Shown one piece after another: positions 1 to 8,477 of a stretch of DNA of 64,000 nucleotides. Both the position numbers and the translations under genes were made by a program. Position 1 is the stretch's first letter; every line of letters begins with the position of its first letter. Location of the stretch: the NCBI GenBank assembly GCA_009780585.1, contig WQZS01000005.1, positions 1-64,000 on the forward strand, given 5' to 3'. The DNA is from Defluviitaleaceae bacterium (lineage in GTDB: Bacteria > Bacillota > Clostridia > Lachnospirales > WQUN01). Under the pieces are notes generated by a model. That model was given only the letters and a program-made list of their open reading frames with translations. It had not been told where the DNA came from and searched no databases.

Positions 1-2
1 AC

Positions 3-104
3 TTAAATCCCATCGAAAAGTTCTGGGCGTGGTTAAAGTGCAGACTTCGTAGAATTCTTCCCAATTTCGATTCTCTTGATGATGCTCTTGTGGACTGTTT
101 TTAA
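3..104 (+). mobile_element. IS630/Tc1-type transposase, C-terminal end (partial)
   Basis: The first 34 codons read in frame into a TAA stop and begin with LNPIEKFWAWLK. This matches the C-terminal signature of IS630/Tc1/mariner transposases (NPIE..W..LK), in which the Glu after NPI is the third acidic residue of the DDE catalytic site. Only the tail lies in the window, so whether the element is complete cannot be judged. No terminal inverted repeat could be recognised between the stop and the terminator near 165. The family call rests on one short but characteristic motif. Confidence 0.7.
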
Positions 105-164
105 TTTATGTGATTATAAAAAGATTGCTGTGTAATTGAATGTATCCTTGATAATATTGCAATA

Positions 165-196
165 AAAAACCCGCGGGATTTTTCGCGGGTTTTTTG
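165..196. terminator. Intrinsic terminator downstream of groEL (bidirectional)
   Basis: The inverted repeat AACCCGCG...CGCGGGTT is flanked by an A-run on the left and a T-run on the right, so it can end transcription from both directions. It lies 13 bases past the groEL stop on the minus strand and also follows the transposase tail on the plus strand. Confidence 0.8.
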
Positions 197-208
197 TGTT
201 GGGGGGTA

Positions 209-1834
<1,626 letters not shown>

Positions 1835-1842
1835 TTAGCCTC

Positions 1843-2127
1843 CTATTCCACAATCGCGAGTATATCGCTTTGTTTTACGATGATGTATTCCTGTTCTTCC
1901 AATTTTACTTCCGTGCCGGCGTACTTTGAGTAGATGACTTTGTCGCCGGGTTTTACTTCCATTTTGATTTCCTTACCGTCAACGACGCCGCCGGGGCCTA
2001 CGGCCACGACTTCGGCTTGCTGGGGTTTTTCCTTCGCCCCGGTGGGGAGCACGATGCCGGATTTGGTGGTTTCTTCGGCTTCGAGCTGCTTGATTACGAC
2101 TCTGTCGCACAAGGGTTTGAGTTGCAT
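1843..2127 (-). CDS. groES: Co-chaperonin GroES (Hsp10)
   Basis: Heptameric lid of the GroEL chamber. The 94-residue length is normal, with the family start [13 protein letters not shown], the mobile-loop region around residues 20-33 ([16 protein letters not shown]) and the conserved [15 protein letters not shown] near the C-terminus. It is first in the groESL operon. A strong Shine-Dalgarno (AAAGGAGG) lies just upstream of the ATG. The CIRCE inverted repeat sits about 70 bases upstream between promoter and gene, which indicates heat-shock control by HrcA; hrcA itself is not in this window. Confidence 0.98.
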   Translation of the reverse strand: MQLKPLCDRVVIKQLEAEETTKSGIVLPTGAKEKPQQAEVVAVGPGGVVDGKEIKMEVKPGDKVIYSKYAGTEVKLEEQEYIIVKQSDILAIVE

Positions 2128-2197
2128 GTGTTACCTCCTTTTGTGAAACCCGGCGTGCTTGCGCGGGGCTTCGCTATGTGGTGTTTTTTGTTTGTTG

Positions 2198-2224
2198 TTA
2201 GCACTCTACGCGAATGAGTGCCAG
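2198..2224 (-). promoter_or_regulatory. CIRCE operator (HrcA binding site)
   Basis: On the plus strand the site reads TTAGCACTC, nine bases, then GAGTGCCAG. The consensus is TTAGCACTC-N9-GAGTGCTAA, so one arm is perfect and the other differs at two of nine positions. It lies downstream of the -10 box in the groESL leader, the usual place for HrcA repression. Confidence 0.93.
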
Positions 2225-2256
2225 ACCGCAAGGACAACGAACAGCGGATATGGACG

Positions 2257-2284
2257 ATTATACGACATTTTAGCCCGTTTGCAA
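2257..2284 (-). promoter_or_regulatory. Sigma-A-type promoter of groESL
   Basis: Read on the minus strand there is TTGCAA, a 16-base spacer and a perfect TATAAT. The predicted start is just before the CIRCE element, so the operator would be part of the transcribed leader. Confidence 0.75.
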
Positions 2285-2321
2285 TATGATTTCTTTTATT
2301 TTTGCTTGTTTTTGAAATTTT

Positions 2322-2350
2322 GCATAAACAGGAAAGGCTTGTCATATATT
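2322..2350 (+). promoter_or_regulatory. Sigma-E-type promoter of the spoIIIA operon
   Basis: GCATAAA is followed after 14 bases by CATATATT, which fits the mother-cell sigma-E pattern (ATA at -35, CATANNNT at -10). It lies 25 bases before the spoIIIAA start. In Bacillus the spoIIIA operon is known to be sigma-E dependent, so context supports the call. Confidence 0.6.
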
Positions 2351-2374
2351 TTCACAAGGAAGGGGTGCGGACAA

Positions 2375-3304
2375 ATGATAACCCACTTTTTGGGGATGGA
2401 AGTCGCGCGGCAATTAAACGCGTTGGGCGCGGATGTATTGGCCGTTGTTACGGAAATACGGCTGCGTACGGACAAGCCCATGATACTTTCGCTAAAGCAG
2501 ATGAACTCCGGCGGCTCCCGCCGAAATACGATGACTTCGGATTACCGCCCTTCCGTTAACGACATAACCGAAACGATCGAACGCGTCAGCCGCCATTCGT
2601 ACTACGCCTTCGAATCGGAATTGGCGCAGGGGTATATCACGCTGCCGGGGGGGCATCGGGTAGGGGTGGCGGGGCAAGCCGTGGTGGAGGGGGGTATCGT
2701 GAAGGCGTGGCGGCATATCGGTTCGCTGACGATACGCGTCGCCCATAGCGTACGCGGATGCGCAAACGAAGTGCTTCCTATTATATACGCGGATAAATGT
2801 TTTCATAACACCATGATTATCTCGCCGCCGGGGTTCGGGAAAACGACGTTATTACGCGATATCGTGCGGCAGATTTCGGACGGGGGGTTAACCGTGGGGT
2901 TGGTGGACGAACGCAGCGAAGTGGCGGGTTGCTATCAAGGGATTCCCCAAAATGATGTCGGTATCCGGACAGACGTGCTGGACGCTTGCCCCAAGGCCGA
3001 GGGAATGGTGATGTTATTACGTGCCATGGCACCGAATGTCGTAGCCGTGGACGAGCTGGGCGGGGAAAAGGACGCCTCAGCCGTCGAGCAGGTGTTAAAC
3101 GCGGGGGTAAAGCTGTTGTGTACGGCGCATGGGTACGGTTTGGAAGACGTACGCGGTAACCCAGCGTTGGCGCGGTTGATGGAACGGGGTGCGTTTGAGC
3201 GGTTTATCGTGCCGGGGACGGCGTGCGGGGTTCGGAATTCGGGTTTCGACGTTGGGGATTCGGAATGCGGAAAAAAGAGATGGCGGGTGGTGGACGGATG
3301 TTGA
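2375..3304 (+). CDS. spoIIIAA: Stage III sporulation protein AA (ATPase)
   Basis: Secretion-type ATPase thought to power the SpoIIIA-SpoIIQ feeding-tube channel between mother cell and forespore. The ATG at 2375 is preferred over in-frame upstream codons because AAGGAAGGGG precedes it at proper spacing and the homologous N-terminus (MEVARQLN, VTEIRLRTDKP) begins here, giving 309 residues. The P-loop PPGFGKTTLL is at about residues 151-160, followed by LVDERSEVAG and a Walker-B-like VVAVDELGG stretch, all hallmarks of SpoIIIAA. It is first of eight consecutive spoIIIA genes. Its 3' end overlaps spoIIIAB by a few bases. Confidence 0.95.
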   Translation: MITHFLGMEVARQLNALGADVLAVVTEIRLRTDKPMILSLKQMNSGGSRRNTMTSDYRPSVNDITETIERVSRHSYYAFESELAQGYITLPGGHRVGVAGQAVVEGGIVKAWRHIGSLTIRVAHSVRGCANEVLPIIYADKCFHNTMIISPPGFGKTTLLRDIVRQISDGGLTVGLVDERSEVAGCYQGIPQNDVGIRTDVLDACPKAEGMVMLLRAMAPNVVAVDELGGEKDASAVEQVLNAGVKLLCTAHGYGLEDVRGNPALARLMERGAFERFIVPGTACGVRNSGFDVGDSECGKKRWRVVDGC

Positions 3305-3819
3305 TGCGGTTGGCAGGTGCGGCGGCGGTTGTATGCGGCGCGGCGGCTTTGGGGTTTTATTACGCAGCGCAGGAAGCCCAGCGCGCGTTGGATTTACTGG
3401 AATTTAAAAAGGCGTTGATGGTCCTTTCGTCGGAAATCGAATATATGCGTACGCCCTTGCCCGTTGCCGCGGTAAATATCGGGAAACGGGCGGAGCGTTG
3501 GGTGGGGCCGATGTTCACGCGGTTCGGCGAATTACTGGCGTTAAGCGAGGGCGAAACGGCGTATCAGGTTTGGATGAAGGTGATAACAGAAGTGAAGGAC
3601 GGGACGCATTTGGCGCAAGAGGATTGGAAAGTGGTCGAGGGCTTCGGCAAAACGCTGGGTTATTTGGATAGACAAATGCAGCAAAACGCCATCCGATACG
3701 CGGTGGATTATATAGACGAAAAGGCCGCGGGGCTTCAACAGCAGGCGGATAAGAACAGGAAGATGTACCGCAGTTTGGGCATTATCGGCGGGCTTTTATT
3801 AGCGGTGGTGCTTTGGTAA
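3298..3819 (+). CDS. spoIIIAB: Stage III sporulation protein AB
   Basis: Membrane-anchored, mostly helical component of the SpoIIIA complex, distantly related to GspF/T4SS-type platform proteins. From the ATG at 3298, overlapping the spoIIIAA stop, it has 173 residues, close to the roughly 171 of Bacillus. An N-terminal hydrophobic segment (LAGAAAVVCGAAALGF) and a C-terminal one (SLGIIGGLLLAVVLW) frame a helical middle with the family sequence LEFKKALMVLSSEIEYMRTPLP. Alternative starts at 3280 or 3304 cannot be excluded, because no strong ribosome site decides between them. Confidence 0.92.
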   Translation: MLMRLAGAAAVVCGAAALGFYYAAQEAQRALDLLEFKKALMVLSSEIEYMRTPLPVAAVNIGKRAERWVGPMFTRFGELLALSEGETAYQVWMKVITEVKDGTHLAQEDWKVVEGFGKTLGYLDRQMQQNAIRYAVDYIDEKAAGLQQQADKNRKMYRSLGIIGGLLLAVVLW

Positions 3820-3881
3820 GCCATCCGCGCAATCGCTTCGCGGTTCTTCTCACGGAACACGAATAGGAATGGAGGAAATCT

Positions 3882-4076
3882 ATGGATATCAGCGTCGTGT
3901 TCCAAATCGCGGCTGTGGGGATTTTGGTTGCGGTGCTTAACCAAGTGCTGACCCGTGCCGGACGCGAGGAACAAGCCATGGTCACGACTTTGGCGGGCTT
4001 GCTGGTGGTATTGTTTTGGGTAATCCAATACGTAAGCGAGCTGTTTACCGAAGTGCAGGTCATCTTTAACCTGTAG
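3882..4076 (+). CDS. spoIIIAC: Stage III sporulation protein AC
   Basis: Small integral membrane protein of 64 residues with two predicted transmembrane helices (VVFQIAAVGILVAVLNQVL and MVTTLAGLLVVLFWVIQYV). These are joined by the conserved TRAGREEQA loop, a near-exact match to the SpoIIIAC pattern. A GGAGG ribosome site stands a few bases before the ATG. It sits between spoIIIAB and spoIIIAD in canonical order. The 62-base gap after spoIIIAB holds no recognisable feature. Confidence 0.95.
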   Translation: MDISVVFQIAAVGILVAVLNQVLTRAGREEQAMVTTLAGLLVVLFWVIQYVSELFTEVQVIFNL

Positions 4077-4078
4077 CC

Positions 4079-4465
4079 ATGGCGATCCTGCAAATAATCG
4101 CTACGGGTATCCTGTGCGCGGTGCTCGCGCTCACCGTCAAGAAGCAACGGCCGGAAATCGCCCTCCTGATCACGATCGCGTCCGGCGTGCTCTTGTTTAT
4201 CATGGTACTGCCGGAATTGGCGTACGCCGTCAGCGTTTTCACGCAGTTGGGGGAAATGATGGACGGCGGTATGCGCTATGTGGGTTTGGTACTGCGTGTG
4301 ATAGGTGTGGCGTATATGGCGGAATTGGGCGCGTCGGTATGTATGGACGCGGGTGAGTCCGCTATCGCGGCCAAAATAGACCTGGCCGGGCGGCTCATCA
4401 TAATCGTGATGGCGATGCCGATCGTGATCGAAATCGTGGGCATCGTCATGGGGCTGCTGCCGTGA
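4079..4465 (+). CDS. spoIIIAD: Stage III sporulation protein AD
   Basis: Polytopic membrane protein of the SpoIIIA channel. It has 128 residues and about four hydrophobic helices. Recognisable family stretches include LALTVKKQRPEIALL near the start and YMAELGASVCMDAGESAIAAKI, the conserved loop before the last helices. It starts two bases after the spoIIIAC stop and its end overlaps spoIIIAE by four bases (GTGA), implying translational coupling through the operon. Confidence 0.95.
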   Translation: MAILQIIATGILCAVLALTVKKQRPEIALLITIASGVLLFIMVLPELAYAVSVFTQLGEMMDGGMRYVGLVLRVIGVAYMAELGASVCMDAGESAIAAKIDLAGRLIIIVMAMPIVIEIVGIVMGLLP

Positions 4466-5508
4466 GCGGCGTCGGAAACATAAATATCGGGGATTGGATC
4501 CCGCTTGAGCAATATGACCTGCGGGCGTTGGACAAGCCCGGGCTGCCGCGCTTTATCGATTTGGCGCAGCAAGCCGTACGGGGTGAGTTGGATTTATCCC
4601 TGTCGGGCATCTTGACCGCGGGGGGGAACCTGATCTTCGCGGAGTTTTTCGCCAACGGGCAGATATTGCGGCAGTTATTGATCATCGCGATCCTGGGCGC
4701 GCTGATGCGCTGTTTGACGCAAGCGTTCACGCACAAGTCCGCGGGGGAAATGGGCTTCCATGTAACGTATCTAATGGCGGTATTGTTGGCGGTTTCGTCG
4801 TTTCATATATCCGTGGGGGTTTTAACCGGGTTGGTTACGGTTGTGCGGGGAATGATGACCGCCGCCGTGCCGGTCATGATCGGGCTGATGGCGATGAGCG
4901 GCAATTTTGTGGGCGCGGCGGGGTTCCATCCGTTGATGTTCTTCGCGCTCCAATTGGTGACGTGGTTTATCACGGTTGTCTTCATCCCGCTGGTGCTGGC
5001 GGCGGCGGCGCTCGACATCGTCAACCAATTGTCCTCCGAAAATAAACTCGACAAACTGGCCGATTTATTGCGTAAAATTTCCGACTACGCGTTAAAGGCC
5101 ATCGTGGGTGTGTTTACTTTTTTATTAACCTTGCAGCGTATATCCGCGCCCATCATAAACAACGCGGCTCTGCGTACCGGGCGCAGCGCGGCGGGCGCGA
5201 TACCCGTGGTGGGCGGTGCGCTGACCGCCGCCATGGATACGGTCATCCATTTCGGCCAAGCGGCGAAAAGCGGCGTACTGGTGGCCCTTGTATTGATCCT
5301 TTGTGTAACCCTTGCCGCTCCGTTATTAAAAATCCTCGTCCTTTCATGGGTGTACCGAATCATCGCCGCCGTCATCCAGCCCGTATCGGACGAACGGCTG
5401 GTGAAATGCATGGACGGCGCGGGCAAGGCCATGGGTCAATTGTTTTCCGCCGCGGCGTTATTGGGGGTTATGTGCTTGTACTCGGTAGTGATATTGCTGT
5501 CGTTTTAA
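4462..5508 (+). CDS. spoIIIAE: Stage III sporulation protein AE
   Basis: Large polytopic membrane component of the SpoIIIA complex. It begins with GTG overlapping the spoIIIAD stop. The 348 residues contain at least six hydrophobic helices and the family stretches SSENKLDKLADLLRKIS and GRSAAGAIPVVGGALTAAMDT. Bacillus SpoIIIAE is nearer 400 residues and carries a cleavable signal peptide. Here the N-terminus begins directly with MSGVGNINIGDWIP and shows no signal peptide, so either the start is shortened in this lineage or the signal has been lost. Confidence 0.94.
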   Translation: MSGVGNINIGDWIPLEQYDLRALDKPGLPRFIDLAQQAVRGELDLSLSGILTAGGNLIFAEFFANGQILRQLLIIAILGALMRCLTQAFTHKSAGEMGFHVTYLMAVLLAVSSFHISVGVLTGLVTVVRGMMTAAVPVMIGLMAMSGNFVGAAGFHPLMFFALQLVTWFITVVFIPLVLAAAALDIVNQLSSENKLDKLADLLRKISDYALKAIVGVFTFLLTLQRISAPIINNAALRTGRSAAGAIPVVGGALTAAMDTVIHFGQAAKSGVLVALVLILCVTLAAPLLKILVLSWVYRIIAAVIQPVSDERLVKCMDGAGKAMGQLFSAAALLGVMCLYSVVILLSF

Positions 5509-5517
5509 GGGGGCATC

Positions 5518-6090
5518 ATGTCTGCATTTTTCGGCTACATAACGAATATAACGTATTACCTGCTTTTTGCGGCGCTTGCTAACATGCTGGCGCCGGCGGG
5601 TAAGTACAGGAAATTCGTTGCGCTTGTGACGGGGTTCGTATTGGTCATGATCGTCCTTGCGCCGTTGCGCGGTATCGGGCGGGATTTTGACGCGGCGGAA
5701 TTTTTTGCGGGTGTGGCGGGATTGCCCGCCGTACAAGGGGCTTTCCCGCAGGGGGAATACGCGCGTTTGCATGACACGCGTTTGATGGCGGCCTTCGAAG
5801 AGCAATTGGCCATCCAATTGGAAGCGATGCTCAAGCGAAATAACTTTACCCTGTACGAGGCTTCGTTTTCGTACACGGAAGATTTTTCGAGGATAACGGC
5901 GGTACAAGCGGCCGTAAGCCGTGAAGAAGAATCACGTCGGGTACCCTTCATTCGGATAGAACCCGTGCAAATAAACCGAGGGCAATCGGAACCCGAAAGC
6001 GACCCGATCGCCGAAGAGGCAAAAAGTTTAATCGCTGACTTCTATAACCTATCACGCGAGCATATACATGTGATTACACGGAAAAGGTGA
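5518..6090 (+). CDS. spoIIIAF: Stage III sporulation protein AF
   Basis: Membrane protein with two N-terminal helices (ITYYLLFAALANMLAPAG and FVALVTGFVLVMIVLAPL) and an extracytoplasmic C-terminal domain that in homologues has a ring-building fold like SpoIIIAG. The 190-residue length and the order of parts fit SpoIIIAF. The start is ATG after GGGGGC, nine bases beyond spoIIIAE. The end overlaps spoIIIAG by four bases. Confidence 0.9.
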   Translation: MSAFFGYITNITYYLLFAALANMLAPAGKYRKFVALVTGFVLVMIVLAPLRGIGRDFDAAEFFAGVAGLPAVQGAFPQGEYARLHDTRLMAAFEEQLAIQLEAMLKRNNFTLYEASFSYTEDFSRITAVQAAVSREEESRRVPFIRIEPVQINRGQSEPESDPIAEEAKSLIADFYNLSREHIHVITRKR

Positions 6091-6668
6091 TTTTTGTGAC
6101 GCTGCTAAAGAACAGGAAGGTACTGATGTTTGCGGTATTGGCCGCGGGCGCGCTCATTATGCTGTTGGGGCGGTTGTTCGCTTCGTTTTCGGATATTTCG
6201 GCCGAAAACGCGGATGATCACGCACCCATCGCGTACATCCCGGCGGCGCAAACATCAACGGATCCAAACGATGTGCGTGCCATGGAGGAACGGTTGGAGG
6301 AATTCCTGTCGCTCGTGGAAGGGGCGGGGCGCGTTCGGATACTGATCGGCATTTCCGCGCACCGCGAAACGGTCTTCGCCGTGGATTCCACCGCAAGCGA
6401 GTCCTTCACGCGGGAAGAGGATGCCCAAGGCGGTAACCGGGAAATGTCGCAACGCTCCGACCAATCGAGTACGGTGCTCATCCCCGACCGCAACGGTTCG
6501 AGCCGTCCGCTGGTACTGCGCGAAAGCGAGCCGCGCGTCGAGGGAATCGTCATCATTGCACAAGGCGGGGCCGATCCCATCGTGCGTTCCGAGCTTACGC
6601 GGGCGGCACAAGCCGTGCTGGGCTTGGACGCCCACAGGATACAGGTATTGACCATGCGGGTTGAATAA
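6087..6668 (+). CDS. spoIIIAG: Stage III sporulation protein AG
   Basis: Forms the large oligomeric ring in the intermembrane space between mother cell and forespore, related to the EscJ/PrgK ring family. One N-terminal helix (LMFAVLAAGALIMLLGRLF) is followed by a 150-residue ring domain with the family motif EERLEEFLSLVEGAGRVRILI. The GTG at 6087 overlaps the spoIIIAF stop; a second in-frame GTG at 6096 is better spaced from AAGGTG and may be the real start. Total length is 190-193 residues, somewhat short for the family. Confidence 0.92.
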   Translation: MIFVTLLKNRKVLMFAVLAAGALIMLLGRLFASFSDISAENADDHAPIAYIPAAQTSTDPNDVRAMEERLEEFLSLVEGAGRVRILIGISAHRETVFAVDSTASESFTREEDAQGGNREMSQRSDQSSTVLIPDRNGSSRPLVLRESEPRVEGIVIIAQGGADPIVRSELTRAAQAVLGLDAHRIQVLTMRVE

Positions 6669-6686
6669 ATTTTAGGAGGAATATAA

Positions 6687-7427
6687 ATGAAGGATCGTAA
6701 ATTTAAGGTGCCGGGCGACATCTTCGTGCTCAAAAGGAACCAAATCATCATCACGGCCCTCGTGATCATGATCGCCGTCGCGGGGTATTTGACCTGGCTC
6801 GATTCCAGGCCCGACGAAGAACACATCGGCTACCGTTTAAACGACGGGGAAATCGCCGCTTTAATCGGCCCGACGGGCGGGTTGGTCAGTTTCTTCCCCG
6901 AGGATGACCCCTGGGCGGCCCATAACCCCGCCATCCTTACCGTCCCTACTTCGGGTGAAGGCATCACGTTCCCCACCTTGGGCGAGTTGGACTTGTCCGA
7001 AATCATCGCCCTCCCCACCAACGAGGAAAACATCACCGAAGCGGGCGAAGCCATCTTCGTGGACCGCCGAAGCGATTCGTCCTTCTTCGTACAGGCGCGC
7101 CTTAACCGCGAGCAGCACCGCTCCAGCCTGCGCGCGACGCTGACCGAAATCATCAATAACGAAAACATATCCGAAGCCCAGCGCGAACAGGCCGTGGAAG
7201 ACAAACTGGAAATCCAGCGACGCGTGGAGCGCGAATCGGGCGTGGAGTCCCTGCTCGAATCCAAGGGTTTTTCTGAAGTATATGTACGTATCTCCGATAA
7301 CGGCGTGGATATCATCGTCGGGCAGGAAACGCTCACCAACTCCGAACTCGCCATCATCCTCGACACCGCCATGCGCAAAACGGGCATGAACGCGAACCAA
7401 GTGTACATCAGCCCGATGCGGCGTTAG
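6687..7427 (+). CDS. spoIIIAH: Stage III sporulation protein AH
   Basis: Mother-cell membrane protein whose extracytoplasmic domain pairs with forespore SpoIIQ to bridge the two membranes. Its 246 residues comprise a short cytoplasmic head, one transmembrane helix (IIITALVIMIAVAGYLTWL) and a YscJ-like domain. The stretch FFVQARLNREQHRSSLRATL is the conserved SpoIIIAH region, and the C-terminal GFSEVYVRISDNGVDIIV is typical of the ring fold. A clear TAGGAGGA ribosome site precedes the ATG. It is the last gene of the operon and is followed by a strong terminator. Confidence 0.94.
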   Translation: MKDRKFKVPGDIFVLKRNQIIITALVIMIAVAGYLTWLDSRPDEEHIGYRLNDGEIAALIGPTGGLVSFFPEDDPWAAHNPAILTVPTSGEGITFPTLGELDLSEIIALPTNEENITEAGEAIFVDRRSDSSFFVQARLNREQHRSSLRATLTEIINNENISEAQREQAVEDKLEIQRRVERESGVESLLESKGFSEVYVRISDNGVDIIVGQETLTNSELAIILDTAMRKTGMNANQVYISPMRR

Positions 7428-7452
7428 AAGCAAGCCGCTTACCCCGAACTTT

Positions 7453-7497
7453 AACGACGGCGTGTTGCATCCCATCACGCCGTCGTTTTTTATTTTT
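7453..7497 (+). terminator. Intrinsic terminator of the spoIIIA operon
   Basis: AACGACGGCGTG pairs perfectly with CACGCCGTCGTT (12 bp, 11-base loop) and is followed by TTTTTATTTTT. It lies 26 bases after the spoIIIAH stop. Confidence 0.92.
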
Positions 7498-7900
7498 ACA
7501 TAATTTTTGCCTTCAATTCCGCCACATGCAGCATGAGGGACAGGTGATCCGGCAAGTTGATATGGGTGTCCCATAACGTACCCGCCTGCCTTACGGCGTT
7601 CATCAGGCGGGTGTATATGTCCAGCGGTAAGCCTTCGCCGTCCATATAGGGAGTAAGGACGGTCTTTATCACGGGCATGTCATAGACCGTTTTTAACCGG
7701 GCGATGACCACCAGTGCCGCAAGGTGCTTGTGTGTGTACAGGCGCCCCGCGGGTGGGGGAAGCAACCCGTCGCGTATGTAGTTCTGCACCATGGGGCGCG
7801 TGATGCCCAGGGACTTGCGTTCGCTTAGCTTCAATAACTGCGCGATCGTAAACGTGGGGCTGTAGTGGTGTATATCGTGCAAAGGGTCTTTGTTATCCAT
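7496..7900 (-). CDS. DUF1836-family MerR-like transcriptional regulator
   Basis: A 134-residue protein with an N-terminal winged-helix region: FTIAQLLKLSERKSLGITRPMVQNYIR followed by DGLLPPPAGRLYTHKHLAAL. The phrase MVQNYIRDGLLPPP is the signature of Firmicute DUF1836 proteins, which resemble MerR DNA-binding heads. The C-terminal half carries no recognisable ligand domain. It overlaps the following membrane-protein gene by eight bases on the same strand and converges on the spoIIIA terminator. The target genes are not evident from context. Confidence 0.75.
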   Translation of the reverse strand: MDNKDPLHDIHHYSPTFTIAQLLKLSERKSLGITRPMVQNYIRDGLLPPPAGRLYTHKHLAALVVIARLKTVYDMPVIKTVLTPYMDGEGLPLDIYTRLMNAVRQAGTLWDTHINLPDHLSLMLHVAELKAKIM

Positions 7901-8477
7901 GGGAAAGGCTCCTTTTTAAACGCTTAAAATCGATCGCGCTTACCGCCAGCAGCCCCTGCGAAGGGATGTAGAACCACCATATCAACGGGTAGAGCTTCTT
8001 CAAGCCCACCCATCCGTTTAGGTAACGCGGTATGTTGTACAGCAATACGCTAACGTCGCACAAGAGGAATAAAATAAGCCCCGCAAGAATGAGCGGGGCA
8101 TTACGGAGGGTCTTGCGGTATCTGACGTGCAATCCCATGTTCATGATAAACAGGAAGGCATACAAGCCCGCGAGGACGGCGATCGCGTGCAGGAATGAAA
8201 AAACAACAACCGTACAACCTATAAACGCGAACACGTAAGCAACATGATTCCGCGGCAAGCGGTACACCCGCATCGCGTAGCACACATGCGCAAAGCAAAA
8301 GACCGCAACCCCCATAACGTGCGCGTCACGCAACACCAAAAAGAAATCCGCCCAACAAGTGAAGGCTATCGCCCCCGCCAGCCACGCCCAATCGCGTTTG
8401 TCGCGGCACAGGGCATACGACCCCACACAAACGGCGAAGCATAAAACCACATACAAAAACCGAATATATTCAACCAT
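7893..8477 (-). CDS. YhhN-family integral membrane protein (lysoplasmalogenase-like)
   Basis: A 194-residue polytopic protein with about seven hydrophobic helices. Acidic residues in the helices CWADFFLVLRD and ILFLLCDVSVLLYN resemble the paired Asp motifs of the YhhN/TMEM86 family, some members of which hydrolyse lysoplasmalogen. The assignment rests on topology and these motifs, so it is moderate. It overlaps both neighbours on the minus strand by eight bases, suggesting an operon running from the helicase gene down to the DUF1836 gene. Confidence 0.5.
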   Translation of the reverse strand: MVEYIRFLYVVLCFAVCVGSYALCRDKRDWAWLAGAIAFTCWADFFLVLRDAHVMGVAVFCFAHVCYAMRVYRLPRNHVAYVFAFIGCTVVVFSFLHAIAVLAGLYAFLFIMNMGLHVRYRKTLRNAPLILAGLILFLLCDVSVLLYNIPRYLNGWVGLKKLYPLIWWFYIPSQGLLAVSAIDFKRLKRSLSHG

